This document shows, piece by piece, positions 26,043 to 35,290 of a DNA stretch of 64,000 bases. The translations under genes and the position numbers were made by a program. The notes beneath the pieces are model-generated. The model saw only the letters and a list, made by a program, of their open reading frames with translations, was not told the DNA's origin and searched no databases. The DNA comes from CAIZQW01 sp037133395 (GTDB lineage Bacteria; Verrucomicrobiota; Kiritimatiellia; RFP12; UBA1067), in the NCBI GenBank assembly GCA_037133395.1, contig JBAXOG010000002.1, positions 1-64,000 of the forward strand, in the 5' to 3' direction. The first letter of the stretch is position 1, and every line of letters begins with the position of its first letter.

Positions 26043-26156
26043 TACTTGCACCGAAACGGAAATGCGCCCCAGGTCAGGCGTGCTGACAGGTGCTGACAGG
26101 GGGACAGACAATGCTTTAACCCTGCGGCTTCGAGGCACAGGTACAGCCCGTGGGCT

Positions 26157-29100
26157 TCATCGGGTCAGCATGATTTTGCTGTACTCGTCCATGGTCAACC
26201 AGAAATCGCTCTTAGTCGCCGGCCAGATCATGATGCTCTTCCGCCCCTGGCCGTCGTCGTCGTTCACACCGACCTCCAGCCCCATCACCTTTTTGGGCTT
26301 CAAGTCCACGCCGGGCAAGACGAACCCGATCTCCATGATGTACCCAGTAGCCGTCTTCTTGACGGCTACTTCGCCCGCCCATTTCTTGGCGAATTCGTCG
26401 CTGTGAGGCTTATCGGTGGCATATTTGTCGCGGTGATCAAGATAGACCCTCGGCGGCGTTGTGGGCAGGAAGTGCAACTCGTGGCCCATCATCTCCTTGG
26501 GGTCGCATTTCGAGATCCAATCGGGGCGGCCATCCATGACCTTGACCCGCTGCCCGCCGCGGTCTCCCCAGTCCAGGAACATTTCGACGCTGTCGTTGAG
26601 AAACGAGGAAGGCTGGGTCGGTTCGAGCACCTTGTCGTCGGTGACCTCGAAGAGGAAATAGAGCTTGTTGCCGTGCCAAGCCGCGCGCCACGAGTAGCTC
26701 AAGTCGCTATTCCCTTTCCAATTTTCCCGCGTCATGCCCTGGCCGAACCAGAGATGCCTCTCGCCCTGGACGACGGTAGCCGGGACTCCCTTCCAATCGA
26801 CCGGATCAGCGTCGACGACGATTTTGCGTTCCGGGAGGTCGAGGCTATTTCTTGATTCGAACCCCAAATCTTCTCCGTCGTGGAGCACCACACCGATCTG
26901 TTCCAGGCTACCGTGGCGGCCGTTGTACCAGAGCAGCCATTTTGAGCCATCGAAGATGGCATACGGTTTGTAACACGCGTCGTGATCCCATTTGTCTTTG
27001 CCAGGAAAGATGATCGGGTTGGCGGGATGGCGCTGCCAGTTCGTGATGCCATCCTTGCTGCGGGCGAGGCAGATCCGCGCTGTGGGCTCATCCTGAAAAC
27101 CGATGTAAAACATCACATACCAGTCACCGATTTTCTCGACCTGACAGGCCGTCACCTTATGTTTCTCCCACGAGTTCTTGGGTTCGGCGGAGAAGATCGG
27201 GTTGCCCTCATGCTTCTTCCAGATCAACCCGTCGGGGCTGGTAGCGTACCCGATGGCATTCGGCTCGTTTTGTTCACCGCCTGAATACCACATACGAAAC
27301 TGCTTAGCCGTTTCATCCCAGAGCACCGAGGGACACATGACGGCAATGTTCCTTTCCCAGGGTTGATCGGCGGACAGCACCGGTTTGTCGCTCATGCGTT
27401 TCCACGTTACGCCGTCGGAACTGGTGGCGTAGCCGATCCATGAGCGGCCCTTGGCCTGGCCGGTGTACCACATGTGATAACCCTCGCCACGCTTCAGAAC
27501 ATACGGCCGGTTAATGTCGTTCTCCCATCCCGTTTCCGGCCGCGGACCGAACACGGCCTGCGGCGGCTCGCTCCAGTGGATGCCGTCCTTGCTCTCGACA
27601 AGCGCAATGGATTTCTTGGGACGCCACGAAAGCCACATCCGATAGGTGTCTCCTTCCTTTAAGACTGAAATGTCGAAGCACGTCCCGTACTTTCCGCCCA
27701 TCACCGGATTGCCCTCGAACTTCTTCCAGCCACCCGATGTTTCTTTTTGCAGGGCATCGGATTTGACAAGCCCCATTTCAATGAGTTGCAGTATCAAATC
27801 AGAAACCATCTCACTGGTATAGGGATTCCCGCGCCATTCAAATCCATTGTTACGTTCCAACCAAGGATCGGAAATCGCCTCGGTCATGGCACCCTTGTAC
27901 GGGCCGTCAACAACCTGAACGTAGAAATTGAGTTGCATCACCCGATTCTTAAGCTGTTCGAAAAGCGGATTGGCGGTTTTTTTGAATAGCCGATCCAGGC
28001 ATTCAATCTTACGATTACCGTAGCTATAGACGGAGTACTGGTTGAAGTGCTGCTGTTCGCTGTGAGCGCCTTGTGTGGGATTCTTAACCCAACTGAGCTG
28101 TTTCGGACACCAGTACAGCAAACCATAATAGGCATTGGCCACAGCCCGGTTCAGGCTCTCCTTGTCACCTGTCCGGTCGTGCTTGTCCAGCCAGTATTCC
28201 ACCACAGCGTAGACGCTATCCTGCTCAAAATCGCCGGGCGGCAGATCCGGATGCGCTCCGGTGTACCAGAAACGGTCTTCAACGTCCTTGCGCAAAAACT
28301 TCTCCATATCAGCGCTTAATTTCAGATACCGTTCATCCCCGGTGATCCTTGCAATGATTGGCAATCCTACCAATGCCCGGCCACATACTACGGAGAAGGA
28401 CTTTTTGCCGGTTTTGATGTCGACGCACTGTGGTAATCCGCCGTCCGGATTCTGCTGGGACTTCACCCATTCGAGCGAGGCGATGGCGGCCTTATACCAG
28501 TCCTGGCGGTCAATTCCTTCTTTTTCCTTCACCCGCTGCCAGGTCTGCAAAATGTAGCGCGCCATCCAGACGTTGATGTCCACCTTATAGCCGTCATGGC
28601 TCCAATCCAGACTGCAGAACACCGGAACCGCCCGCTTGAAATACCAGCTCGTATGGAACACGCCACTCGGCTGCTGCCCTTTGAGGGCAAAGTCGATCTG
28701 CTCGAAGGCGCGGTCCCGCCACAGTTTGTCGCCGGTGATCTCATACTGGCGATACTCGTAGTAGGCAATGAACGGATTGTTGCCAACATAAACAAACGGT
28801 GTTCCCTTGTGATGCTCGTAACCAACGCCCGGCTTCCAACTCTCCATGTTTCGCCGGCCTTCTAGGGCGAGATCAAATGCCTCCTGCGGCGTGCGCACCT
28901 TCAGTGAATCGTCCACCTTGTAGTTGTTGACCTTGATCCAGGTCTGCATGATTTCCGTGATGGCACCGGCAAATTCACCCGCATCACTCAGGAACAGTTG
29001 TAACGGCATTTCATACTTTATCCCGGCGGCCAGTTTACCTCCACCCATGCGGAATTGCGGCGCAATCGAGCGGTTGGCGAAATGAAAATCCGTTTTCCCG

Positions 29101-29747
29101 GTCCACGTGGTCGGGTTCAGGTAATCCGAATTGCTGTCAATGGCGAACAGGGCGACCAACGACTGATCGGGCCGGTACACCAGCACGCCCGGAACGCCGC
29201 AGTAGCGCATCGGAGAGATGGAGACCTTTTCGCTATTCCCTGCCCACGGATAACTCTGCACGCGCCAATCGTTGGCAAAACCATCATGATAAGCCAAGCA
29301 GACTTCCCAGTCATTGAGATCCTTGTCGACCGACCACGAGGTTGTCCACCGTACAGCAGCGAGCGTTTCATCCAGGGCCACATAAACGCTATAGGTGAAT
29401 GTCACCCCATCAACATCAACGTTCCCGGTCATCTTCGCTGTCCGGGTGTCAACCTGTTTTGCATCACCTCCGGCAAGCCACCGTAGCGCTCCAGTCTTTC
29501 GATTCCTTAGACTCATCAGTCCCTTCGTCCCAGACGCCTCAATCGGTTTTCCGTTTAGGGCCAAAACTCCAAGCGCCCATCCGTTATCACCCTTCGATAA
29601 TTGCCACGATAGTCCTCCGCCATTATGCAAATTGATCATGTCCTTTTGCAGGGCATCGAATTGGGGTGGCGACACACGTGGCTGATCTGCCGCACTCACC
29701 ATTGAGGCAAACGCCAAGGCAATACAAGACATGGTAAAACGAGTCAT
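26157..29747 (-). CDS. Three-domain secreted glycosidase (alpha-toroid, GH43/GH130-like propeller, CBM9-like)
   Basis: About 1196 residues from the ATG at 29747; residues 1-19 are a signal peptide. Residues ~20-670: an N-terminal beta-rich part and an (alpha/alpha) toroid with repeated helices (DINVWMARYILQTWQRVKEKEG, WVKSQQNPDGGLPQ). Residues ~675-965: a five-bladed propeller like GH43/GH32/GH130, with repeated YRMWLSW, YHMWYTGQ, FRMWYSGG and LLWYNGRHG strands and SPDG/SKDG turns. Residues ~973-1196: a CBM9-like domain (VVDADPVDW at the start, then AAWHGNKLYFLFEVTDDK). It likely binds and cuts a plant or algal glycan outside the cell. It starts 42 bp past the end of the MGH1-like gene, so both are one operon. 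Confidence 0.8.
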   Translation of the reverse strand: MTRFTMSCIALAFASMVSAADQPRVSPPQFDALQKDMINLHNGGGLSWQLSKGDNGWALGVLALNGKPIEASGTKGLMSLRNRKTGALRWLAGGDAKQVDTRTAKMTGNVDVDGVTFTYSVYVALDETLAAVRWTTSWSVDKDLNDWEVCLAYHDGFANDWRVQSYPWAGNSEKVSISPMRYCGVPGVLVYRPDQSLVALFAIDSNSDYLNPTTWTGKTDFHFANRSIAPQFRMGGGKLAAGIKYEMPLQLFLSDAGEFAGAITEIMQTWIKVNNYKVDDSLKVRTPQEAFDLALEGRRNMESWKPGVGYEHHKGTPFVYVGNNPFIAYYEYRQYEITGDKLWRDRAFEQIDFALKGQQPSGVFHTSWYFKRAVPVFCSLDWSHDGYKVDINVWMARYILQTWQRVKEKEGIDRQDWYKAAIASLEWVKSQQNPDGGLPQCVDIKTGKKSFSVVCGRALVGLPIIARITGDERYLKLSADMEKFLRKDVEDRFWYTGAHPDLPPGDFEQDSVYAVVEYWLDKHDRTGDKESLNRAVANAYYGLLYWCPKQLSWVKNPTQGAHSEQQHFNQYSVYSYGNRKIECLDRLFKKTANPLFEQLKNRVMQLNFYVQVVDGPYKGAMTEAISDPWLERNNGFEWRGNPYTSEMVSDLILQLIEMGLVKSDALQKETSGGWKKFEGNPVMGGKYGTCFDISVLKEGDTYRMWLSWRPKKSIALVESKDGIHWSEPPQAVFGPRPETGWENDINRPYVLKRGEGYHMWYTGQAKGRSWIGYATSSDGVTWKRMSDKPVLSADQPWERNIAVMCPSVLWDETAKQFRMWYSGGEQNEPNAIGYATSPDGLIWKKHEGNPIFSAEPKNSWEKHKVTACQVEKIGDWYVMFYIGFQDEPTARICLARSKDGITNWQRHPANPIIFPGKDKWDHDACYKPYAIFDGSKWLLWYNGRHGSLEQIGVVLHDGEDLGFESRNSLDLPERKIVVDADPVDWKGVPATVVQGERHLWFGQGMTRENWKGNSDLSYSWRAAWHGNKLYFLFEVTDDKVLEPTQPSSFLNDSVEMFLDWGDRGGQRVKVMDGRPDWISKCDPKEMMGHELHFLPTTPPRVYLDHRDKYATDKPHSDEFAKKWAGEVAVKKTATGYIMEIGFVLPGVDLKPKKVMGLEVGVNDDDGQGRKSIMIWPATKSDFWLTMDEYSKIMLTR

Positions 29748-29788
29748 TTTATTCTCTTTTTTCTGGTTGCTGGTTGTTTTAAACATCG

Positions 29789-31420
29789 TCATTTCAATTT
29801 CCTTTGAAGCCCGCCGGTCATCTTCGCCAGCGTATCAGAGGCTGCGATTTCTTTACCGTCGGCCAATACCCTGAGTCCTTTTCCCCTGTTATAGCGCTCA
29901 CCGGTCTTGTCATAGAAAATGGTCAACAGGCGACCGTGGTAGGACACACGATCCAGACAGAAGTAGTCCCAAGATTGCGGCACGAGCGGATTGACCTCCA
30001 CCGTATCGTCGGCCCTTGGACGCAGGCCGATCAAGCCGCTGATGACCAGATCGCAGTAGGTCGAATGGTTGTAATCTTTGCCTCGTTCTTCGCCGCCTTT
30101 TCCGGCATCCCACGTGCCGTTCTTCCACGTCTTCAGGCGCGTCCTGGAAATCCAGTCGCCGTTGGTGGGGTTCAGGTTCTCGTCAATCCACGGCACAACG
30201 CGTCCGTCATCCAGCTTCAACTGGTGCGACTTGGCGTAAATCTTCAGCTGTTCAAAATAGTCCTTTGATCCGATCACTTCCTGCGCCGGACCATTCAGCA
30301 GGTTCGCCAGACCGGTAAGCGTAACAGCGGTTGCATAGGGCCAGCTCGGACCGTTCCACTGGCATTCATGGCCTTTATAGGAAATGGCAAATTTGGGATG
30401 TCGCTGTTCAGCGGTGGTGGGGCCGTAGGGCGCGTAGAATCCCTGCGGATCCATGAGTTGTTTCCATGCGACTGCAAACCTCGGATCTGCCATGTTGAAA
30501 TACCACGGCGTGTAACCGTATTCCTCGCGTACATCCGCAAACTTCTTGTTTTCACCGCGCGGTAAGACCTTGAAGAAATTAGCGTCGGCATCCCACAATT
30601 TCTCTTGGACGAGCTTCTTGATTGATGCGGCCTTATCGCGATAGCGACCAGCAACATCCGGCTTGCCTGCCAGTTCTGCAATCCGTGCAATTGCCAGCGC
30701 GTCGCCAAATTGATAACCGTTGATCGTCGTGCGGTAGCCACTGCCGCCAATGGACATCTCACCGCCATCGCGATCATCTATCTGCCAGAAGAGTCCGTTC
30801 GCATCAAGATTTGACTTCTCCCATGCCTCGTAATTCCGGATAAGCTCCGGCAAAAGATCGAGCGGCAGTTTCTTTTCACCTGTAACACAGTAACGCGCCC
30901 ATATTGAATCAGCGACCCAGAAGCTATAGCGCCGCGGGTCGCCGCCGCCGTGGAACCAGAACCGCGTATAGTCGTCGAGATACTTGGGATCCGCCAGCCA
31001 GCGGCCTTCATACAGGTGATGCCCCGCCGCGCAACTGATGGAGTTGTATTTTCCAGCCCAAGAAACATTGGGCAGAAACTCATCCACGATAAAGCCAGCG
31101 GGCGTCTGTTTGATATGTTTCCGATACGTCCACCAGCGGAAGTAATAGGTCTTCAGAATCTCCTCGTCCGGACAGTCCAGCAGCGGGATGTTAGCCTTCA
31201 GAAAATCCCAAGCCAGGGCATTCGAGAAGGCATTTTTGTACAGCTCGTGGTCATTGCGGGCAAAGTCCTCGGCGTAGTGCCGGAACGTCTCAGCCTTGAG
31301 CACGCAAGCCTGCGCTGAAGCCGACGCCGACGCGTCTGCGGCATACAGCGCGGCCGGCTGTACCAACAGCAGGGCGACAAGGATGGAGGATACGATTTTG
31401 ATCAGTATCATTGTCGCCAT
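29789..31420 (-). CDS. MGH1-like glycoside hydrolase (GH63/GH37-type toroid)
   Basis: 543 residues with a signal peptide (to about AALYAADA). The toroid carries the family strings: ALAWDFLKANIPLLDCPDEEILKTYYFRWW, FVDEFLPNVSWAGKYNSISCAAGHHLYEGRWL, IDDRDGGEMSIGGSGYRTTINGYQFGDALAIARIAEL, GHECQWNGPSWPYATAVTLTGLANLL and DYNHSTYCDLVISGLIGLRP. These are typical of mannosylglycerate-hydrolase-like/GH63 C-terminal-type proteins in Bacteroidetes and PVC bacteria. It overlaps the preceding giant repeat gene in a TAATG, pointing to coupled translation. Substrate unknown. Confidence 0.85.
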   Translation of the reverse strand: MATMILIKIVSSILVALLLVQPAALYAADASASASAQACVLKAETFRHYAEDFARNDHELYKNAFSNALAWDFLKANIPLLDCPDEEILKTYYFRWWTYRKHIKQTPAGFIVDEFLPNVSWAGKYNSISCAAGHHLYEGRWLADPKYLDDYTRFWFHGGGDPRRYSFWVADSIWARYCVTGEKKLPLDLLPELIRNYEAWEKSNLDANGLFWQIDDRDGGEMSIGGSGYRTTINGYQFGDALAIARIAELAGKPDVAGRYRDKAASIKKLVQEKLWDADANFFKVLPRGENKKFADVREEYGYTPWYFNMADPRFAVAWKQLMDPQGFYAPYGPTTAEQRHPKFAISYKGHECQWNGPSWPYATAVTLTGLANLLNGPAQEVIGSKDYFEQLKIYAKSHQLKLDDGRVVPWIDENLNPTNGDWISRTRLKTWKNGTWDAGKGGEERGKDYNHSTYCDLVISGLIGLRPRADDTVEVNPLVPQSWDYFCLDRVSYHGRLLTIFYDKTGERYNRGKGLRVLADGKEIAASDTLAKMTGGLQRKLK

Positions 31421-34400
31421 TAAAAGATGCGAATGAGCGTTCCTAGTGGCTTATCCATAATAACCTGGTTATTGAGTACTCTGATGCGGGTAGAAGGAGG
31501 GGCACCGTTGATCACCCAGCTTCCCAGCGTACCGTTGGCCGCCGCGACTCCGGCACCGGTCGCAAACGTGAACAGCACCGCCGGATTGGGCAGCGTGCCG
31601 GAGGTCACTTGGCTGACATTCACCGTCGCCATTGTCGGCAAGTTAAGCGTGCCCGTCACATTGATCAGATCCTGCGTGGTGCCGCTGTAGTTCCAATAGA
31701 CCTTAGCCCCTGCATTCAAGGTCAGATTGTTGGCACATGTCAGAGTGCCGACGTCATTCGTACCTCCGCCGGAAACCCCGGCGCCGGAGGCGACCACGAC
31801 CGCACCGGTCACACCCCCGTTCCCGGCAAGAATCTGGTTGTTCGTGAGGGTGTACCCCGAGGTATAGGCACTCACATCGAACACGGTGCCTCTCGTCACA
31901 TTGATTACGGCCGAGTTGCTGATCGACCCCGTGGCTAACAGTCTCAAGGTGCCATTGCTGATCGTTGTGCTGCCCTTATAGGTATTGTTCGCGCCGAGCG
32001 TCAAACTGCCGGTGCCGAGTTTGGTCAACCCGCCATCCGTTGCGCCGGCAGTGCCGTTAAGCAGCGCTTGGTTATTTGTTACCGCCACGGCGCTACTGTC
32101 AATGACCGCGCCGCCAGCCAGCACGTTGAAGACGGTGTAACTATAATTAGCCACAGTGTTATTGGCGGAGAATCGCAGGGTGCCACCATTGAAGTTGACC
32201 GTGCCTGTCCCAGTCCCCGTACTCGTCGTAAACGCCGGGACGGTCAGCACACCGCCGCTCAGGTTCAGAGTAGCACTAAAGCTGCTACCATATACATAAG
32301 TGATCCGGAGAGGGGAGGCAAACGTGACCTGCGCGTTGTCCGTAATGGTGACCACTGGTGACCACGTGCCGCCAAAATTATTCTGATTCCCGGAAGTGCC
32401 GACTGATACCACCGCATTTCCACTCGCAGTAAAAGTGTGCAAGGCCGGAATATACGCGCCATTCGTCAGGATCAGGCTGCCCCCGCTGATGGCGTAGGTC
32501 GGCATGTTATAAGTGCTACTAGTGTCGAAAGCGGCATTGCCGTGAATGATCACCGTGCCTCCGTATTGGGACACCGCCCCGCCGCCACCACCGCCGAAGG
32601 CGACAGGACAGTTGATGACCATGACTGTACCGTTGCTGATCGTTACTGTAAAAGGATTCCCAGTGGGGTTTATAGCAGTGGGGCAGTTGGAGATTACGAG
32701 ACTCCCGCCGTTGAGGCAGAGACTGGCAGAATCCCAGTACGGTTTCGATATGCCTGAGTTGCAAACACTCACGGTTGATCCATCGTTAAGGATGATACCG
32801 CCAGCGCGCAAGCTGAAGCCGTTGGTTACATTCAGAGTTGCTCCGCCATTGATAGTCAACTTCGCATTACTGTTGGCGGGCATATCAAGACTTGCCGCGT
32901 TCCATTGGGTATTGGAATAAAGATTCACGATGTCGCCATTATTCCACAAAGCCCCTATCGTTACGGGTCCGGAAGTCAGGGTGACATTGGTAAGGTTGAG
33001 GACATTACCTGCACCATTATTTTTATTGAGCATCACCGTGCCCAAGTTCATGGTGTTGTCGCGCAGCCAGGTAGTGCCGGCGCCAGTCGACGTCAGTCCG
33101 GCTGAAAGGGTGTTAGCGCCGGAGAGCGTCAGGGTGCCGGCACCGCTACTGGTGATGCCATAACCCAACGCGCCATCTGTGATGTTGCTGGTGATGGTGA
33201 TGGCGCCACCGGACACCGCGTTAATGGTCAGGTTGGTGGCCAGAGTGATGGGCGTGTTGAGGGTGAGTGTGCTGGTTCCAGCATTGGCGATCGACGGCAG
33301 GGTGCCGCCGCTGGTTTTTGTGAAGAGCAGGGAGTTGCCGCCGGAGGCAGAAAGATTCACGGCGTAGTTCGGCACCACATTCAACTGGTTGAGCCAGAAC
33401 GCACCGGACAAATCATTAATACTATTGTCGATAGCTGTGGGCTTGAAGACGATCACGGCTTCCGATACGCCGCCGGTGGGGGGCGCAGAGCCCGTCCAGC
33501 TTCCTGCCGCACTCCAATTTCCAGACACCGAATTGGTATAGTTCGCAGCCCCCACCGCCACAATAGAAGCCGTCAGGCCGGTGGGCTGCGTCAGGGTGTA
33601 GTTGGCCTGCGAGGTCGCGTCAATGGTGGAGGTGGAGGTTACGGGTTTGTTGATCCCCGGGTTCGCGTCTGCGAAAGTGCCGGACAGTGTCAGCGTCACC
33701 GAGTCGGGGCTCACCACTCCGGCGAGCGTGCCGGTGAGGGTGGCGGTGTTATTGCCGTTATCAGTTTTGTTCTGCGCCGCCGCGTTGGGGATGGTCAGTG
33801 CCTTCTTGGCCACCGTTTGAGTGCCCAGGGCCGTTGATGTGCTGGAGGCATTGCCACTGTCGCCTAGGTAAACGGCCACGATGTTGGCGTAGCTACCCAC
33901 CGTCAACGCGTTCAGCGGGTTGACGGTCACGGTCACGGAGCCTCCGGATAGGGTGCCCGTGCCAATCTCGGTGCCGCCGAAACCGCCGTTCCTGATCTTC
34001 ACCGTTCCGGACGGGTTGGCGCCGGTCACCGTCACGTCAAACTGCAACGCATCGCCGTAGGTCGAGGAGGAAGTCCATGGACTACGCAGCGCCAGAGTGG
34101 TGGTGGTGCCGACGGCTGGCAAGGTGACACTCTGGCCACCGGGCAGCGTGCCGGTGCTGTCGTCGAAAGTGCCGGTGGCGGTGAATACCGCTGTGACCGT
34201 GTGCGTTCCCACCGGCAGCGCGCTGGTGGCGATGGACGCGGTGCCGGTCGGGCTAGTTCCGGTGGTGACCGTGACCGGCGCGCCCAAGGCGACGCCATTG
34301 GTCATGAACTGAACCGATCCCGTGGGAACAACCGCGCCGCTGGCCGGAGCGATCGTCGCCGTGAAGGTGACCGAATCGCCGACGGTGGACGGATTGGCCG

Positions 34401-35214
34401 AAGAGGCCAACGTGGTCGTTGTGGCGGTGTTCGTGGTTGTCAACGAGAAGTTGTCGAACCGAACCCACGTGGGATTGACGGTGATGACGAACGCGCCCTC
34501 GATCAGGCCGAGCTGCACGGTGCCGCCGAGGTCGGCGCGGGTGAGGTCAGTGCTGCCGCCGAACCATGCCTGTTTCGTCCAAGTCGTCCCGTCGCTACTG
34601 GTATACCCATTGAATACGTTGCCGGTGCGCGTCAGCCGCAAGTATTTCCCGCCGCCGGCGGTAAACTGTGTTTCGGTCTGGGCGTTGTTATTGACGCTTA
34701 CGAGCCCGTTATAGAGGTTGAACCATTTATAGGTGACCATCACGAAGTCCTCTCCCGCGTCACCGTCGGCATTGGCCGGGTTCAGGCGGACCAGCAGCCC
34801 GGCAATCGTATAGTTGGCCGTTGTCCCGGCGGTCACCTGGACGCGGGCATCGAAGTCGCCGGTCACGCTTTTGTAGAGGAACGGGGCAGTGGCCTTCGTG
34901 CCTTCCCAACCGACCGCACCGTTGGTGGTAGTGCCGATGGTCAACTGACCCGCAGTGCCCGTCGTATTGAGAACGTTGGCGGCTGATTGGTTGTAAACCC
35001 CGTCCCAGATCGTGCCGCTGACGCCTGCCGTCAAGTAGTCGTGGGACGTGCTGAAATCATCGGTGACGGTGACGGTACCCGCCCCCGCCGTTCCCGCCGC
35101 CAGCGCGAGACACACCGCGAACATACCCATCCATGCAACGCTGACCTTCCGTGAAACCTGTGCCCTATTTCTTGTGTTCATACGACTCTCCTGACTCCTG
35201 TTTTTCGTGTTCAT
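31420..35214 (-). CDS. Giant surface protein with Ig-like, YDG and autotransporter beta-strand repeats
   Basis: 1264 residues (1253 if the second start at 35181 is used). Signal peptide (AVCLALAAGTAGA). Residues ~45-265: a concanavalin-like DUF1349-type domain (DFSTSHDYLTAG, FLYKSVTGDFDARVQVTA). ~270-470: two bacterial Ig-like domains of the Big_3 type (TLASSANPSTVGDSVTFTATI). ~475-560: an MBG/YDG-type domain (LTGTLAGVVSPDSVTLTLSGTFAD). The rest is Ser/Thr/Gly-rich beta-helix with autotransporter-associated repeats (GAGTLTLSGANTLSAG, GTGSLTLGANNTYKGSTTISNGTLRL). The C-terminus PLGTLIRIF resembles that of the second giant protein (GTMIKFF). No 12-strand translocator barrel is visible. A surface adhesin or glycan-capture role is inferred. 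Confidence 0.82.
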   Translation of the reverse strand: MNTKNRSQESRMNTRNRAQVSRKVSVAWMGMFAVCLALAAGTAGAGTVTVTDDFSTSHDYLTAGVSGTIWDGVYNQSAANVLNTTGTAGQLTIGTTTNGAVGWEGTKATAPFLYKSVTGDFDARVQVTAGTTANYTIAGLLVRLNPANADGDAGEDFVMVTYKWFNLYNGLVSVNNNAQTETQFTAGGGKYLRLTRTGNVFNGYTSSDGTTWTKQAWFGGSTDLTRADLGGTVQLGLIEGAFVITVNPTWVRFDNFSLTTTNTATTTTLASSANPSTVGDSVTFTATIAPASGAVVPTGSVQFMTNGVALGAPVTVTTGTSPTGTASIATSALPVGTHTVTAVFTATGTFDDSTGTLPGGQSVTLPAVGTTTTLALRSPWTSSSTYGDALQFDVTVTGANPSGTVKIRNGGFGGTEIGTGTLSGGSVTVTVNPLNALTVGSYANIVAVYLGDSGNASSTSTALGTQTVAKKALTIPNAAAQNKTDNGNNTATLTGTLAGVVSPDSVTLTLSGTFADANPGINKPVTSTSTIDATSQANYTLTQPTGLTASIVAVGAANYTNSVSGNWSAAGSWTGSAPPTGGVSEAVIVFKPTAIDNSINDLSGAFWLNQLNVVPNYAVNLSASGGNSLLFTKTSGGTLPSIANAGTSTLTLNTPITLATNLTINAVSGGAITITSNITDGALGYGITSSGAGTLTLSGANTLSAGLTSTGAGTTWLRDNTMNLGTVMLNKNNGAGNVLNLTNVTLTSGPVTIGALWNNGDIVNLYSNTQWNAASLDMPANSNAKLTINGGATLNVTNGFSLRAGGIILNDGSTVSVCNSGISKPYWDSASLCLNGGSLVISNCPTAINPTGNPFTVTISNGTVMVINCPVAFGGGGGGAVSQYGGTVIIHGNAAFDTSSTYNMPTYAISGGSLILTNGAYIPALHTFTASGNAVVSVGTSGNQNNFGGTWSPVVTITDNAQVTFASPLRITYVYGSSFSATLNLSGGVLTVPAFTTSTGTGTGTVNFNGGTLRFSANNTVANYSYTVFNVLAGGAVIDSSAVAVTNNQALLNGTAGATDGGLTKLGTGSLTLGANNTYKGSTTISNGTLRLLATGSISNSAVINVTRGTVFDVSAYTSGYTLTNNQILAGNGGVTGAVVVASGAGVSGGGTNDVGTLTCANNLTLNAGAKVYWNYSGTTQDLINVTGTLNLPTMATVNVSQVTSGTLPNPAVLFTFATGAGVAAANGTLGSWVINGAPPSTRIRVLNNQVIMDKPLGTLIRIF

Positions 35215-35225
35215 ACGACTCTCCT
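35164..35225 (-). repeat. Tandem duplication of a ribosome site and start codon
   Basis: An 18-base block holding AGGAGAGTCGT and ATG (minus strand) occurs twice, at 35208-35225 and 35175-35192, with a 33-bp period; flanking bases are similar too. Both copies are in frame, encoding MNTKNRSQESR followed by MNTRNRAQVSR, so either start could be used. Confidence 0.85.
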
Positions 35226-35290
35226 ACCTGTAGATAAATGTCCGAAGTTGAAAAAAGTGGGATGAAATAGTTTAAAAATCTTTTCGTGCC

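Noticed and set aside
31420..35214. Classical type V autotransporter
   Set aside because: There is no C-terminal translocator barrel; only the autotransporter-associated strand repeats are present.
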